Source: Pyrus communis
Taxonomy: Eukaryota; Streptophyta; Magnoliopsida; Rosales; Rosaceae
Reading direction: 5' to 3'
Assembly: GCF_963583255.1 (NCBI RefSeq)
Contig: NC_084806.1
Span: forward strand, 13,294,817 to 13,358,816
DNA: 64,000 nucleotides
The translations under genes were made by a program, and so were the position numbers. The notes beneath the pieces are model-generated. The model worked only from the letters and a program-made list of their open reading frames with translations, was not told the origin of the DNA and made no database searches. Below are positions 1-9,666 of this stretch, piece by piece. Position 1 is the first letter of the stretch. Every line of letters starts with the position of its first letter.

Positions 1-650
1 GGCTAGGAATGAAGCAGTTCACTTACCACTCACCTGCCCCTTGACAAGGAAAAATCAAAGCATTAAAGATAAGAATTAAGTACCCTAATCCTATCTTTAA
101 TACATTCCCAATTGAAGATTGACTTTAATCAAGTAAGTAATCCCAATTTAAATCAATTAGGGATAATTACTCCATTATCTCAATATATTATTTCCTATTT
201 AATATCTTGAGAATATTTTTCCATAAACATTGGCTAATAAGATGCCGCCATGTGTAGGGTAAAACCCTTACACTATGGCCGGCCTTCTTCCCTATATATA
301 CCCCATATTCTACTAAATTTGAGAAGCTTTTGCTACCCTAAAAAAGCCCTAAACCCCACCCCCCCCCCCCCCACCCCCACCTCGTGGGCGTGTGAGGTTT
401 AGGTCTTTGATCAAAGGTGTTGATTGTGTTGCAGGTGCATTTTCATCAAGATTGAAGATGGCGAAAATTTGCATCAATAAGTTTGGTTCGGTTCTTGAAT
501 CTACGTTGATTTTTTTTATCAACACGATCTTTTACGGTTTATTTTATTGCAATTCAATTCAGTTTTGCAATTCTACGATTTTTATACCCACCCCTTTCCA
601 TTCAGATTTTATCTTTGGTCCCTTTGGCCCCTTTGGCTTTTAATTCCATG
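1..650. other. AT-rich leader with TATA motif and C tract; possible LTR/retroelement relic
   Basis: No convincing coding sequence. There is a TATATATA motif at 293-300, a run of 14 C at 359-372, and a T-rich stretch rich in short ATTTTAT-type words. The 83-codon open frame at 392-643 has low-complexity, hydrophobic composition and no recognisable domain. The order promoter-like motif, pyrimidine leader, AT-rich tail recalls an LTR, but neither LTR end nor a primer site is visible, so this is a weak guess. Confidence 0.2.
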
Positions 651-1294
651 ACTTGTCAATTTGATTGTACTCCCCTCAAAATTGTACACAAAATTATAAC
701 TTTGTGTCCTCATCCTATCTTTAACTCTCCTGAAAATTGACCACACATGCGTACAATACAAGGGTCGTGTATATATCTCATAATTTTCAAACATATATAT
801 AGCTCTACCGACCCAACGGTCCAATTCTTTCATTTTTTTTTTCAATGGTCAATCACGGATTGAATTATTACAATATATAATTAAAGCAATATTGTGAGAA
901 TTTTAGCTCATTACATCGTTTATTTTTCTCTTTTGTATCACCATCACTTCTTGGAGTTGGACCAGTCAAAAGAATTTTACTAGTGAGCGTAAGTGGCCAA
1001 AGTTTGAAAAAGAAAATTTCAATCACCAGAGCAATCTATCAATCTATCAATTGCAGATTAAGTAGATTGTTGGTCAAACAAAACCAAATAAAAAGAACTA
1101 TTTGTGTTAAAAAAAAAAAAATCAATTAGCACATTCATGTGAAGGAAAAATGCGTACATGCGTGAATTTCTTTTTGAAAATAAAATAGATTATAAACGAT
1201 AGAATAAAATCTAATAAATTAGAGAACAATTTACAATAGTACTACCAAATAGTGATAAAGTACGAAAAACTAGATTTGGTCTAGTGTAGATGCA
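651..1294. other. AT-rich intergenic DNA
   Basis: Long A and T runs and no frame with coding character on either strand. The minus-strand open frame at 609-845 has no family resemblance. Confidence 0.6.
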
Positions 1295-1297
1295 TAA

Positions 1298-1673
1298 GAG
1301 CAAGTGCAGCCCAACACCAAGTGACTGGCACCAAGTGAAGAAAATAGCCCGGCATGCAGGGAATGAGCTCCAGGCCGCAAAATTGACTGGCACCCAGCCC
1401 GTGCCAGTCAAGAGCCCAACCCAAAATGGACAGACCCAGAGGCCGGTCCGTTTCTTGGCGCGTGCACAACACGCGGGTGCCCAGGCGAGTAGCCGGCAGG
1501 CTTTGCAGGCGGTGGGGCCCGCATGCAGGGCAACTTGCAGTCATCCGGTTGAGGGCTACGTGGCTCTCCTCAGAGCCGTTGGATTTCCAACGGCTAGTTT
1601 TTGTAGGCCGTTGGATTTCCAACGGTAAAAAAAATTTAAATTTAAATTTTCACAGATCAACGGTTCACGTTTA
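1298..1673. mobile_element. Harbinger-like TIR element, copy A, cut by a Cassandra LTR
   Basis: Begins TAA|GAGCAAGTGCAG, matching the left end of the complete copy at 21101-21994 (GAGCACTTCAGTG) and of copy B at 2442 (GAGCAACTCCACC), each preceded by a TWA trinucleotide as expected for PIF/Harbinger target duplications. The body carries two CCGTTGGATTTCCAACGG palindromes (about 1579 and 1609), related to the CCRTTGGATT motif in the other copies. Its middle (1380-1560) is GC-rich, unlike the other two. The right end is absent: a Cassandra LTR begins at 1674. Family assignment is inferred. Confidence 0.5.
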
Positions 1674-1955
1674 TGTCACATCCCGGCCCAGGGGAGACCA
1701 CTTCCCGGGCCCGTTCCACCACCGTAGCACGATATTGTCTGCTTTGGGCTTACCATTCCCTCACAGTTTTGTTTTTGGGAACTCACGAGCAACTTCCCAG
1801 TGGGTCACCCATCATGGGATTGCTCTAGCCCCCTTCTCGCTTAACTTCGGAGTTCCGATGGAACCCGAAGCCAGTGAGATCCCAAAAGGCCTCGTGCTAG
1901 GTAAGGATGGGAATATACATATAAGGATCACTCCCCTGGGCGATGTGGGATGTCA
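1674..1955 (-). mobile_element. Cassandra: Cassandra solo LTR (282 bp) with 5S rRNA-like domain
   Basis: Reads on the minus strand from TGACATCCCACATCGCCC to CCGGGATGTGACA, the ends of the Cassandra terminal-repeat retrotransposon in miniature. Inside it is a 5S rRNA-like block with AACTCCGAAGTTAAGCG (A-box region) and GGGTGACCCACTGGGAAG (C-box region), as known for Cassandra LTRs. No internal domain or second LTR adjoins it, so it is a solo LTR. I could not find a convincing 5-bp target duplication. Open frames through it are not genes. Confidence 0.88.
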
Positions 1956-2438
1956 TATGTATGTTCACGAATATTCAGTTTTATGAATCTATATTTCAGT
2001 TTAACGTATACGTGAATAGTCCCATTGTACCCAGCCAATCGTAAAAATACGTTATTCAAAATGATGTATTTGATAAAAATAAAAAAAAGTATCTGAAACT
2101 GTAAAGATGCTTGATTAAAATTAAGTACACCTAAACATTAGACAACCAATATAAAAGTGTTTCGATACCATTGCTTGGTCTTATATTTAGATAAGCAATG
2201 ATTAAAATGACAGATTGGTTAATTTATTTTATGAAAGCCTAGGCGTATAAAAGAACAATCATTTGGGCCCATCCTTCTTGTTTCTTATCTAAATACAAGT
2301 AATGGAGAGAGAATTTTACATATATACTTAGTTGTAAAAATAAATGTTCTTAACCATTTAAATTACAAACTTTGTAAAATAATACAATAAACCCTAGGAG
2401 AGGTACGGAAAGGAGTCTATAAATACTCCTTGGCTCAC
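1956..2438. other. AT-rich intergenic DNA
   Basis: No coding signal or recognisable repeat end. It separates the solo Cassandra LTR from the second Harbinger-like element. Confidence 0.55.
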
Positions 2439-2441
2439 TTA

Positions 2442-2990
2442 GAGCAACTCCACCCCTATCCACTTTGAGCCAGCACCCAGCCCATTTATCCACTTAATTG
2501 AACAGTAATAGACCCAATGAACAGTAATAGGCCAAAGCATCTCCACCCCAAAAAAAATGTGCTGGCACCTAGTCTAAAAATGCGCTGGCACAAACGATCT
2601 CCACCCCTACAAAATGCGCTGGCACCCAGTCCATTTAAAATATTAAATAATTTTTTTATAAAATAATAAAAAAAAATAGTTATAATTTTTTATAATTTTT
2701 TTATAATTTTTTTATAAAATATTGAAATGTGGTGTAAGGTGGAAGATGAGGGTTAGGTATTTATAAAAAAAAAAAATTAATTTTTTAAAATTTTTCTGTA
2801 TTTTTTAAAAAAAAATTTGACATTTTTTAATTAATTTTTAATAAATTTTAATGTTGTAATTAATCTGGACCGTTGGATTTGAAAAATAATCAAATCCAAC
2901 AGCCAACACGCTGCCACGTGGCCAACGGTCAAATTTCTGACCGTTGGACCTTTTTTTTTTTTTTTTTTTTTTAATTTTTGGTGAAATAAT
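2442..2990. mobile_element. Harbinger-like TIR element, copy B, cut by Cassandra
   Basis: Starts TTA|GAGCAACTCCACCCC and shares the body words of the complete copy at 21101-21994: ATTGAAATGTGGTGTAAGG, TAATCTGGACCGTTGGATT and GCCACGTGGCC. It contains repeated TGCGCTGGCAC units (2580-2630) and a 22-base T run (2951-2972). The right TIR is missing; the Cassandra composite begins at 2991. Confidence 0.55.
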
Positions 2991-3272
2991 TGTCACATCC
3001 CCGCCCGGGGTGGATCACTTCCCGGGCCCGCTCCACTACCGTAGCACGATATTGTCCGCTTTGGGCTTACCATTCCCTCACGGTTTTGTTTTTGGGAACT
3101 CACGAGCAACTTCCCAGTGGGTCACCCATCATGGGATTGCTCTAGCCCCCTTCTCGCTTAACTTCGGAGTTCCTACGGAACCCGACGCCAGTGAGCTCCC
3201 AAAAGGCCTCGTGCTAGGTAAGGATGGGAATATACATATAAGGATCACTCCCCTGGGCGATGTGGGATGTCA
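2991..3272 (-). repeat. Cassandra LTR, left outer, minus orientation
   Basis: A 282-bp LTR with ends TGTCACATCC and GGGATGTCA on the plus strand, nearly identical to 1674-1955 and to the reverse complement of 3702-3983. It contains the 5S-like segment in antisense. Confidence 0.85.
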
Positions 3273-3633
3273 TAATCCACCCCCCTTAGGGGCCCGACGT
3301 CCTCGTCGGCACACCACGACCAGGGTAGGCTCTGATACCAAATTGTCACATCCCGGCTCGGGGTGGATCCCTTCCCGGGCCCACTCCACCACCATAGCAC
3401 GATATTGTCCGCTTTGGGCTTACCATTCCCTCACGGTTTTGTTCATGGGAACTCCGAAGTTAAGCGAGAAGGGGGCTAGAGCAATCCCATGATGGGTGAC
3501 CCACTGGGAAGTTGCTTGTGAGTTCCCAAAAACAAAATCGTGAGGGAATGGTAAGCCCAAAGCGGACAATATCGTGCTATGGTGGTGGAGCGGGCCCGGG
3601 AAGTGATCCGCCCCGGGCCGGGATATGACAATT

Positions 3634-3645
3634 TGGTATCAGAGC
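3634..3645 (+). promoter_or_regulatory. Cassandra primer binding site (initiator Met tRNA)
   Basis: TGGTATCAGAGC lies three bases after the plus-oriented LTR fragment. It matches the usual plant primer site complementary to the 3' end of initiator methionine tRNA. The mirror copy is in the minus-oriented internal domain, near 3330-3341. Confidence 0.8.
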
Positions 3646-3687
3646 CTAACCCTGGCCGTGGTGTGCCGACGAGGACGTCGGGCCCCT

Positions 3688-3698
3688 AAGGGGGTGGA
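3688..3698 (+). promoter_or_regulatory. Cassandra polypurine tract
   Basis: A purine-rich AAGGGGGTGGA stretch lies just before the LTR that starts at 3702, the usual position of a polypurine tract. The full internal domain is only about 71 bp. Confidence 0.6.
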
Positions 3699-3701
3699 TT
3701 A

Positions 3702-3983
3702 TGACATCCCACATCGCCCAGGGGAGTGATCCTTATATGTATATTCCCATCCTTACCTAGCACGAGGCCTTTTGGGAGCTCACTGGCTTCGGGTTCCATC
3801 GAAACTCCGAAGTTAAGCGAGAAGGGGGCTAGAGCAATCCCATGATGGGTGACCCACTGGGAAGTTGCTCGTGAGTTCCTAAAAACAAAACCGTGAGGGA
3901 ATGGTAAGCCCAAAGCGGACAATATTGTGCTATGGTGGTGGAGTGGGCCCGGGAAGTGATCCACCCCGGGCCGGGATGTGACA
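3702..3983 (+). repeat. Cassandra LTR, right outer, plus orientation
   Basis: A 282-bp LTR running from TGACATCCCACATCGCCC to GGGATGTGACA. It carries the 5S-like domain in sense orientation. Confidence 0.85.
3760..3878 (+). ncRNA. 5S rRNA-like domain inside Cassandra LTR
   Basis: About 120 nt resembling plant 5S rRNA, best in the 3' two thirds: CTCCGAAGTTAAGCG matches the A-box region, the ATGGG just before GTGACC the intermediate element, and GGGTGACCCACTGGGAAG the C box. Cassandra LTRs are known to carry and transcribe such 5S copies through RNA polymerase III. It is not a ribosomal 5S gene: the 5' third has diverged, it is part of the LTR, and there is no tandem 5S array. Confidence 0.7.
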
Positions 3984-5010
3984 ATACACGTATTGGATGA
4001 GAAGACAAAAGAGGTCTCGTTCAACAAACGGCCTATTTGTAATGACCAAATTCAATGAATCGTTTGTGTAAACCATTTATCTTATAAATCTTTCATCAAA
4101 ATAATTGTTGGTTTCTTTAATTTCACATGTCAATAATGAATAAATTTGATTAGTTATTGTTATTTCGTGGTTTTAGTTCCTTTTTTCAATTCCTTAAAAT
4201 GATGAGGATTGATTAAGTTAGTAACAGTTGTCATAAAGTGAAAATTAAAATCCAATTTCTTGTTTAAAAAAAATTAAAAAAAGAAAAGGGCGTTATTAGT
4301 TTAGTAGAAAACAAAGGGGGGGAGTTAAGTAGCTCAAAGCTCAAAAAAGTGGGGTGGGGGTGGGGCGGGGCAAGGGGGTTGGAATCCAAAACGGTCCCAC
4401 GAAGGCCCTTATTTTTTTTTGCAGTCAGTTAAAAATACGAAATTTTAGCAAGTGGCTCTTTTTTTTAAGTAGTAGAAAAATGTCGAGTTCCTATATGATT
4501 GTAAGGGGTTTAATTCTGTCGGTAACTAATTTAATAAAATATAGCAAAAAAAATAAAAAAGAAAACTAAAGAAAATAAGTTGAAAACTTTGAGTTTTAAC
4601 AAAATAAATAGTATCATGTTTAATTTTTTAGTGTAAAAATATAATTTTTTATTAAAATAAATAGTACCGCGAGTTTTTCATTAAAACTTTCAAAATAAAA
4701 TTCCAGAGGAGACCCAGCGAACCAATGCTATCCACATGTCGCCACAGTTTTAACTAACACCGCACTCGATAACAACCGAGCGCATCACAGCGTACAATAA
4801 TACCCCACACCCCTACTCGTCCTTGCGAGGTTGACGAACCCCTCCGTTTTGAAACCTTCAAAAATTTCACACGTCCCACACGACCCCCTCGTGCAAGGGT
4901 AAGACAGTAAATTTACTATTCTCCGCGCCACGCTGGAAAATGCAATTTTTTGGATAATTCCTGCCACGTAACATCATACATGGCAGACCTGATCCTAGTC
5001 AGCTCCCACC
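3984..5010. other. AT-rich intergenic DNA upstream of the DUF506 gene
   Basis: A G-rich stretch (4310-4380) and long A/T runs. The 71-codon frame at 4354-4569 is low complexity. The last 300 bp are more GC-balanced and presumably contain the promoter of the downstream gene. Confidence 0.5.
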
Positions 5011-5016
5011 TTCTCC

Positions 5017-5022
5017 TATAAA
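5017..5022 (+). promoter_or_regulatory. TATA box of the DUF506 gene
   Basis: TATAAA lies about 510 bp before the start codon and is followed by a pyrimidine-rich leader (5060-5115), typical of plant mRNA starts. A start near 5045-5055 would give a leader of about 475 nt. A possible leader intron would start at GTAAGT (5341) and end near 5442 or 5515. Confidence 0.55.
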
Positions 5023-5158
5023 ATGCCCAAAACCCATCTCACAACCCCTTCACTCTCCAAAAAACCCACCTCCCACTCTCTTCCTCCTCCTCAGAAGCAC
5101 TCTCTTCTTCCTCCTCGGCTCACAACCACCGTTGCCAGCTGGAATAGATCGCCGGGAA

Positions 5159-5269
5159 ATGAATATTCCGGCGACCTTATTACATATGTACATACGAAAT
5201 GTTCGTATCTCCGATCATCACTGTCACGTTTTCCACGATTATCCATCATCGGAAGCCATACTCTTTTAG
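5159..5269 (+). CDS. 36-codon upstream ORF in the DUF506 leader
   Basis: ATG at 5159 opens a 36-residue frame ending in TAG at 5267-5269, between the TATA box and the main start at 5526. The C-terminal half is histidine-rich, with RNVRISDHHCHVFHDYP. It is the first ATG after the presumed transcription start, so scanning ribosomes should meet it before the main ORF. A second, eight-codon uORF starts at 5351. I have an uncertain memory that a conserved-peptide uORF is annotated upstream of the Arabidopsis homologue. If so, this would be a translational attenuator. Confidence 0.5.
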   Translation: MNIPATLLHMYIRNVRISDHHCHVFHDYPSSEAILF

Positions 5270-5525
5270 CCCAATTTTTTCCTGGAAAACAAACTAACAT
5301 TGTTCGAGTTTTGAGTATTTTTGGGTAGTGTAAGAGGAGAGTAAGTGTGTATGAAAGGAGGAAGCATTAATTTCTGAAGTGAGTTGTAGTTTCTGTATAA
5401 ATTTTCTGTGGATTTGGTTTTTGAATCCCAAGGTTTAATCAGGCTCTGAAATTAGAGCAGAAAAACGGAGAAATTTGGTAGGACGGTGGTGCGTCAGTGT
5501 CTTGGTAATTTGTAGAACCCCAAAT

Positions 5526-6993
5526 ATGCCATTTCCGATGAAGATCCAACCGATTGAAATCGATTCCGAGAATTTGATCGAGCCGGCCCGGATCGACTCG
5601 GTGAAACCGGTCTTCAAATCGCGGCTCAGGAGGCTCTTTGATCGGCAGTTCCCGAGCGTGCTTAGAATCTCTTCTGCGCAGGAGAAGCCGACTGCTACTG
5701 AGCCGCCGTCGCAGCAGCACAACTACAATACCAGCAAGGATGGAGCAACCGTCGCCGCTGTGGCCGAGTTCGAGCCGAGCTCGGTTTGTTTGGCGAAGAT
5801 GGTTCAGAACTTCATCGAAGAAATCAACGAGAAGCAGCCGCCGCCGAAATGTGGCCGGAACCGCTGCAATTGCTTTCACGGTAATAGCAATGACAGCTCC
5901 GACGACGAGCTCAATATCTTCGGTGGAGGCTTCGGCGATTCAATCTCCTCCGGTTCGTTCGGTGGCGACGCCTCCGATATTCTAAAGGTATAAAACTAAA
6001 GATAATCGTCGCTTCAATTCCACTTTTTTATTAGTAAATTGTTTTTGCATTTTCTCGTGGTTTCCTGGCAACCAAACAGAGAACATGAATATGGATGACT
6101 GATTGTTTACTTAATTATTGTTTATCAGAGTCTGATTCCATGCGTGAGCGTCTCGGAGAGAAACCTCCTGGCTGATACGGCGAGGATCGTCGAAGCAAAC
6201 AAGAATCTCAAACAAAAAGACGACATGAGGAAGAACGTCGCCGACGGACTGCAATCCCTTGGCTACGATTCCTCCACCTGCAAATCGAAATGGGAGAAGT
6301 CGTCGTCTTTCCCTGCCGGTAATTTAAAATCCCATACTTTCTCAGCATCCAAACGGATTATATAAAAAAATTGAAATTAAAAGGTTAAAAAAAATTAAAT
6401 TTGGTTGTGGGTTTTGGATTTCAGGTGAGTACGAGTATATCGATGTGATGGTAGAGGGCGACAGGTTGTTGATTGACATCGATTTCCGATCGGAATTTGA
6501 GGTCGCTCGATCCACTGGGGCCTACAAAGCCGTCCTCCAATCGCTGCCCTACATTTTCGTCGGAAAATCGGACCGTCTCGGCCAGATCGTCTCCATCGTA
6601 TCGGAGGCAGCCAAACAGAGCCTGAAGAAGAAAGGCATGCACTTCCCTCCGTGGCGGAAAGCTGAGTACATGAGCGCCAAGTGGCTCTCTCCTTACACCC
6701 GAACCGCCGTTCCCCGTCCCGAAAATGGCACCCTTCCCGCGTCGGAGACCCAAGTGGTAATCTCTGACGCTCCGACCGAGGCCGACAATCTCAGCGATTG
6801 CGGTGAACTCGAGTTGATCTTCGGTGAAAGCACATCGCAGCCTGAGAGCCATACTCCAGTCCCATCGCCGGCCGGAAATTCCGTTCCAGGCGAGAAGGTG
6901 GCGTGGCAGCCACCGGCGATAAAGCCGAAGAGCGTTGAGAGAGGGGCGAGGATAGTTACCGGGTTGGCATCGCTGCTCAAGGAGAAACCTTGA
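5526..6993 (+). CDS. DUF506 (PDDEXK-like) family protein, three exons
   Basis: Exons 5526-5987, 6129-6318 and 6425-6993; both introns have GT-AG ends and the joined frame is 406 codons plus TGA. The start gives MPFPMKIQPI, the usual N-terminus of this family. Family blocks in order: FEPSSVCLAKMVQNFIEE near residue 84; CGRNRCNCFHG near 110, followed by an acidic stretch; LLADTARIVEAN in exon 2; then GEYEYIDV, LLIDIDFRSEFEVAR, LPYIFVG and SLKKKGMHFPPWR in exon 3. DUF506 proteins are plant-specific and PDDEXK-nuclease-like in fold; some members repress root-hair growth downstream of calcium signalling. Catalytic activity is not established and I assign none. The C-terminal 120 residues are Pro/Ser-rich and probably disordered. 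Conserved frame and splice sites suggest an intact gene. Confidence 0.93.
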
Positions 6994-7215
6994 GACAAAT
7001 TTTGGAATTTTTTTTTTTTAATTTTTAAATTTTCCGGCAAAAAATGGATATAGATATTAAAAAAAGAAAAAGAAAATATATAAATGGGAGTTGGAATAGT
7101 AGAGTGGGAGTGGGTACTGGTAGAAGCTTTTTAACTTTGTGCTTTTACCAAGTTTCCCTTCCTTTTTTTGTTAGCAAGGGCACAAATATAAATCTGTGGA
7201 CCATCATCTCTATGT

Positions 7216-7221
7216 AATAAA
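7216..7221 (+). terminator. Candidate poly(A) signal of the DUF506 gene
   Basis: AATAAA about 220 nt after the stop codon, a usual 3' UTR length in plants. Position only; no transcript data. Confidence 0.35.
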
Positions 7222-7688
7222 AATACTTTTAAATACCAACAAAAACATTGTTAATATTTTTGGAGAAAACTTTTATACCGCCTTCAAATAGTTGATGTGC
7301 ACGCTCTCTAAATGGTATAAATGTTTGAGTAATTAATTAATTAACTGTTAAATGACTGAACGAATTTGAATTTAGTTAATTTTTCTTTATTAGTGAACTT
7401 AATAGAAAATTTAAAAATTAGATTGTTCGATGAAAAAGAGAGCTGAAAGAGTATATTAAGACGGTGCTAGAATTTTAATATTTTAATTACAAACTTATTT
7501 ATGGAACAAAATTAATTTAATTTTGGTTTGGCGGTGGTGGGTATTTTGAGGTAATATTGTGTGCAGCGACGGTTTCTTGAAAGGGGAACAAAGAAGCATG
7601 ACAGTCTCTTCTCTCAATTTTCCATCTTTTTAGGGTATATTTTTGCTTTTTTCGAAAGAAAGAAAGTAAATTATTAAAGAGGAGAGAG

Positions 7689-7723
<35 letters not shown>

Positions 7724-9418
7724 GAGACATAAAAGGTTGATTATGAAGATGACGGCAGGAGAGAGGGCTCGTGAAGTCTAGAAGGCTGTGAGGGGTTAAA
7801 TGTTAATAAGAATTATAGCAATATTTTTTTTCATTTATAAATTAAAGATGTTAAATTTGATTCTCGCGAATAACATTGTAAATAATAAATTTAAATCGTA
7901 TTATTATTAATTCGTTGTGAAATTAAGTTCGTCTCTTTTGATATTGTAGATAATATAAATTGTTGAAAAAACAAAAAAATATTAACGATAGTAAATAAAA
8001 TAATAAAAATTGAAAAATATTGATTAGGATTGCGTGATATTCCCTCCCTGGGAGGAATTCGATTAACTTTGGAGTGTCCAAAACGCTTCTGTTGGTGCGA
8101 GTGTTGAAAATAGTGAAAACCAGTAAACGAATCCATCCGCGACCACCAGACGACTCGCAAGCTTTAACACGTGCAAGACATTGACTGGCAGTTGAGAATT
8201 TTCGTGTGTACTTGGATTTCTGGGAGAATTTTGCATATGGAACTTGGGTGAGACACAGATACCAAGTGCCTGCTGCTTGCTGCTCCTTTTGTGTAATTAC
8301 GTTATTGAGCATCTTCTTATTCATCTTGGGGGTTAAAAATAAAATGATTTTTACTAGATAGTTTAACAGTTTACGTTATTAAATTAGATCAATCGAAATT
8401 TTGTTTGAATGTGATTCAAATTTAAAATATTGGTCGTTGACATGCTATAGCGACGTTTTATTTAGAACTTTCATTCTTTTAAAGTTACCTTCAACCGTGA
8501 TTTATATTTTTCTGATGAAACATATAACTATTCTAAAACTCAATAGGAGAGTTGTCATTGTCTAATTAATCTTTAGTTGTAAAATTCTTTTTATATCCTT
8601 CTCGAACTACCAAGTTAGCTTTTTAAAGTATTGGGCTTGAAGTATTTTATACTAAGTTTCGATAACTAATGTGCTGCTTGTTTGATACGATTTCAACATA
8701 AATTAGTGTTCGCTTATGATCATTGTTGTGTGTTTTTTGCAACAATTATTACGACGAGATATCGATATTTGTTATTAGTACTTCACAAAATCTATAAAAG
8801 TTCCCTCATTATATTTAGAAATTAGAAATATGATTAAAGGATATGATCCTCTTGACGGAAATTAAATAAGTACTGCTCCAAAATGATTTGTGGTGGGACT
8901 CTTCTAATCCATTATGTTTTGTAAAATAATATGATCATATTATTACTATACTCGTTAAATCTTATATTTTAAGAAGTGGGTAGGGTCGGTTACAAAGCTA
9001 TCTCAAAAGAGGCCAAAGGAGGGGGTTGTTGTTGTGGGGTCCATATTCCTTTTTCCTAATATTTTTTTGGGTGATAAGACTGATGCTGCGTGACAAGCAA
9101 AAATAATAAAAGCAAAAAAATAAAATAAATTTCCCATAAATTTTAATAACTTTTATAATTGCAATAATACCCTCATGAAAGCAACTTCCCACCCACCCTT
9201 TTCATTTCTCTCCCCACCCACCCTTTTTATTTCTCTCTCCCCCTAAAGAGATTGCTTGTGATTGTAAATTTGGGAGTTTCATTTTCTCACCTGAGTTTGC
9301 CCAGACCACACGAAATAGAGTGTTTGGAGACGGGGATAAGGTGCCTGCATGCTCAGCTTTCAGTAGTGGATTCCACTGTTTGGATGCGGGATTAGGATAT
9401 TTTTGGTCATATGCTGTT

Positions 9419-9421
<3 letters not shown>
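7222..9421. other. Intergenic DNA with (GA)n microsatellite
   Basis: AT-rich, with no supported gene. A GA run occupies 7692-7720. The two overlapping minus-strand open frames at 7891-8324 have no domain and unstable composition. No clear transposon ends were seen. Confidence 0.5.

Positions 9422-9472
<51 letters not shown>
9422..9472 (-). repeat. 51-base poly(T); possible A-tail of a minus-strand retroposon
   Basis: An uninterrupted T run, which on the minus strand is a poly(A) tail following ...CACTTAAGGATACTCACC. That is the layout of a non-LTR retroposon 3' end, but I could not find a pol III promoter or the 5' end. Confidence 0.4.
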
Positions 9473-9473
<1 letters not shown>

Positions 9474-9666
9474 GTGAGTATCCTTAAGTGAAGGTAATGC
9501 TATTGCATTATAAAGTCCAATCGAACAAATTTGAGCAAACTCAAATTAACGCAACATAAAACCTATTAGTCCATTGTATTTTACTCACAACCTTAGAGTA
9601 AAAATAATGCTTATCATCATATTTATCATTGATTTTAAATTTTTAAAATTCTTTAATTCTTTCCAG

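Larger units (their letters stand above)
2991..3983. mobile_element. Cassandra: Head-to-head inverted Cassandra pair (about 463-bp palindrome arms)
   Basis: Order on the plus strand: full LTR in minus orientation (2991-3272), internal domain minus (3273-3343), LTR fragment minus (3344 to about 3454), LTR fragment plus (about 3448-3630), internal domain plus (3631-3701), full LTR plus (3702-3983). The two elements meet at their truncated 5' LTRs inside the 5S-like block, where both orientations share GGAACTC (3448-3454). The arms 2991-3454 and 3521-3983 are near-perfect inverted repeats around a loop of about 66 bases. No protein is encoded, as is normal for Cassandra. Flanks AATAAT and ATACAC do not form a clear target duplication. 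Confidence 0.85.

Noticed and set aside
1290..1986. Long overlapping open frames on both strands (112, 113 and 186 codons)
   Set aside because: They cover a GC-rich MITE interior and a Cassandra LTR. The 'protein' through the LTR recurs at 2944-3492 and 3686-4027 simply because the LTR does.
3760..3878. Functional 5S rRNA gene
   Set aside because: Only the 3' two thirds resemble 5S; it is embedded in a Cassandra LTR and not in a tandem 5S array.
5023..5328. 101-codon frame upstream of DUF506
   Set aside because: Its ATG is one base after the TATA box, upstream of the likely transcript start, and its composition is pyrimidine-leader translation. The 36-codon uORF in another frame is the better candidate.
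5435..5879. Antisense frames of 95 and 146 codons opposite DUF506 exon 1
   Set aside because: Shadow frames of a GC-rich coding exon, with no independent features.
6421..7040. Minus-strand frames of 143 and 115 codons opposite DUF506 exon 3
   Set aside because: Shadows of the real exon.
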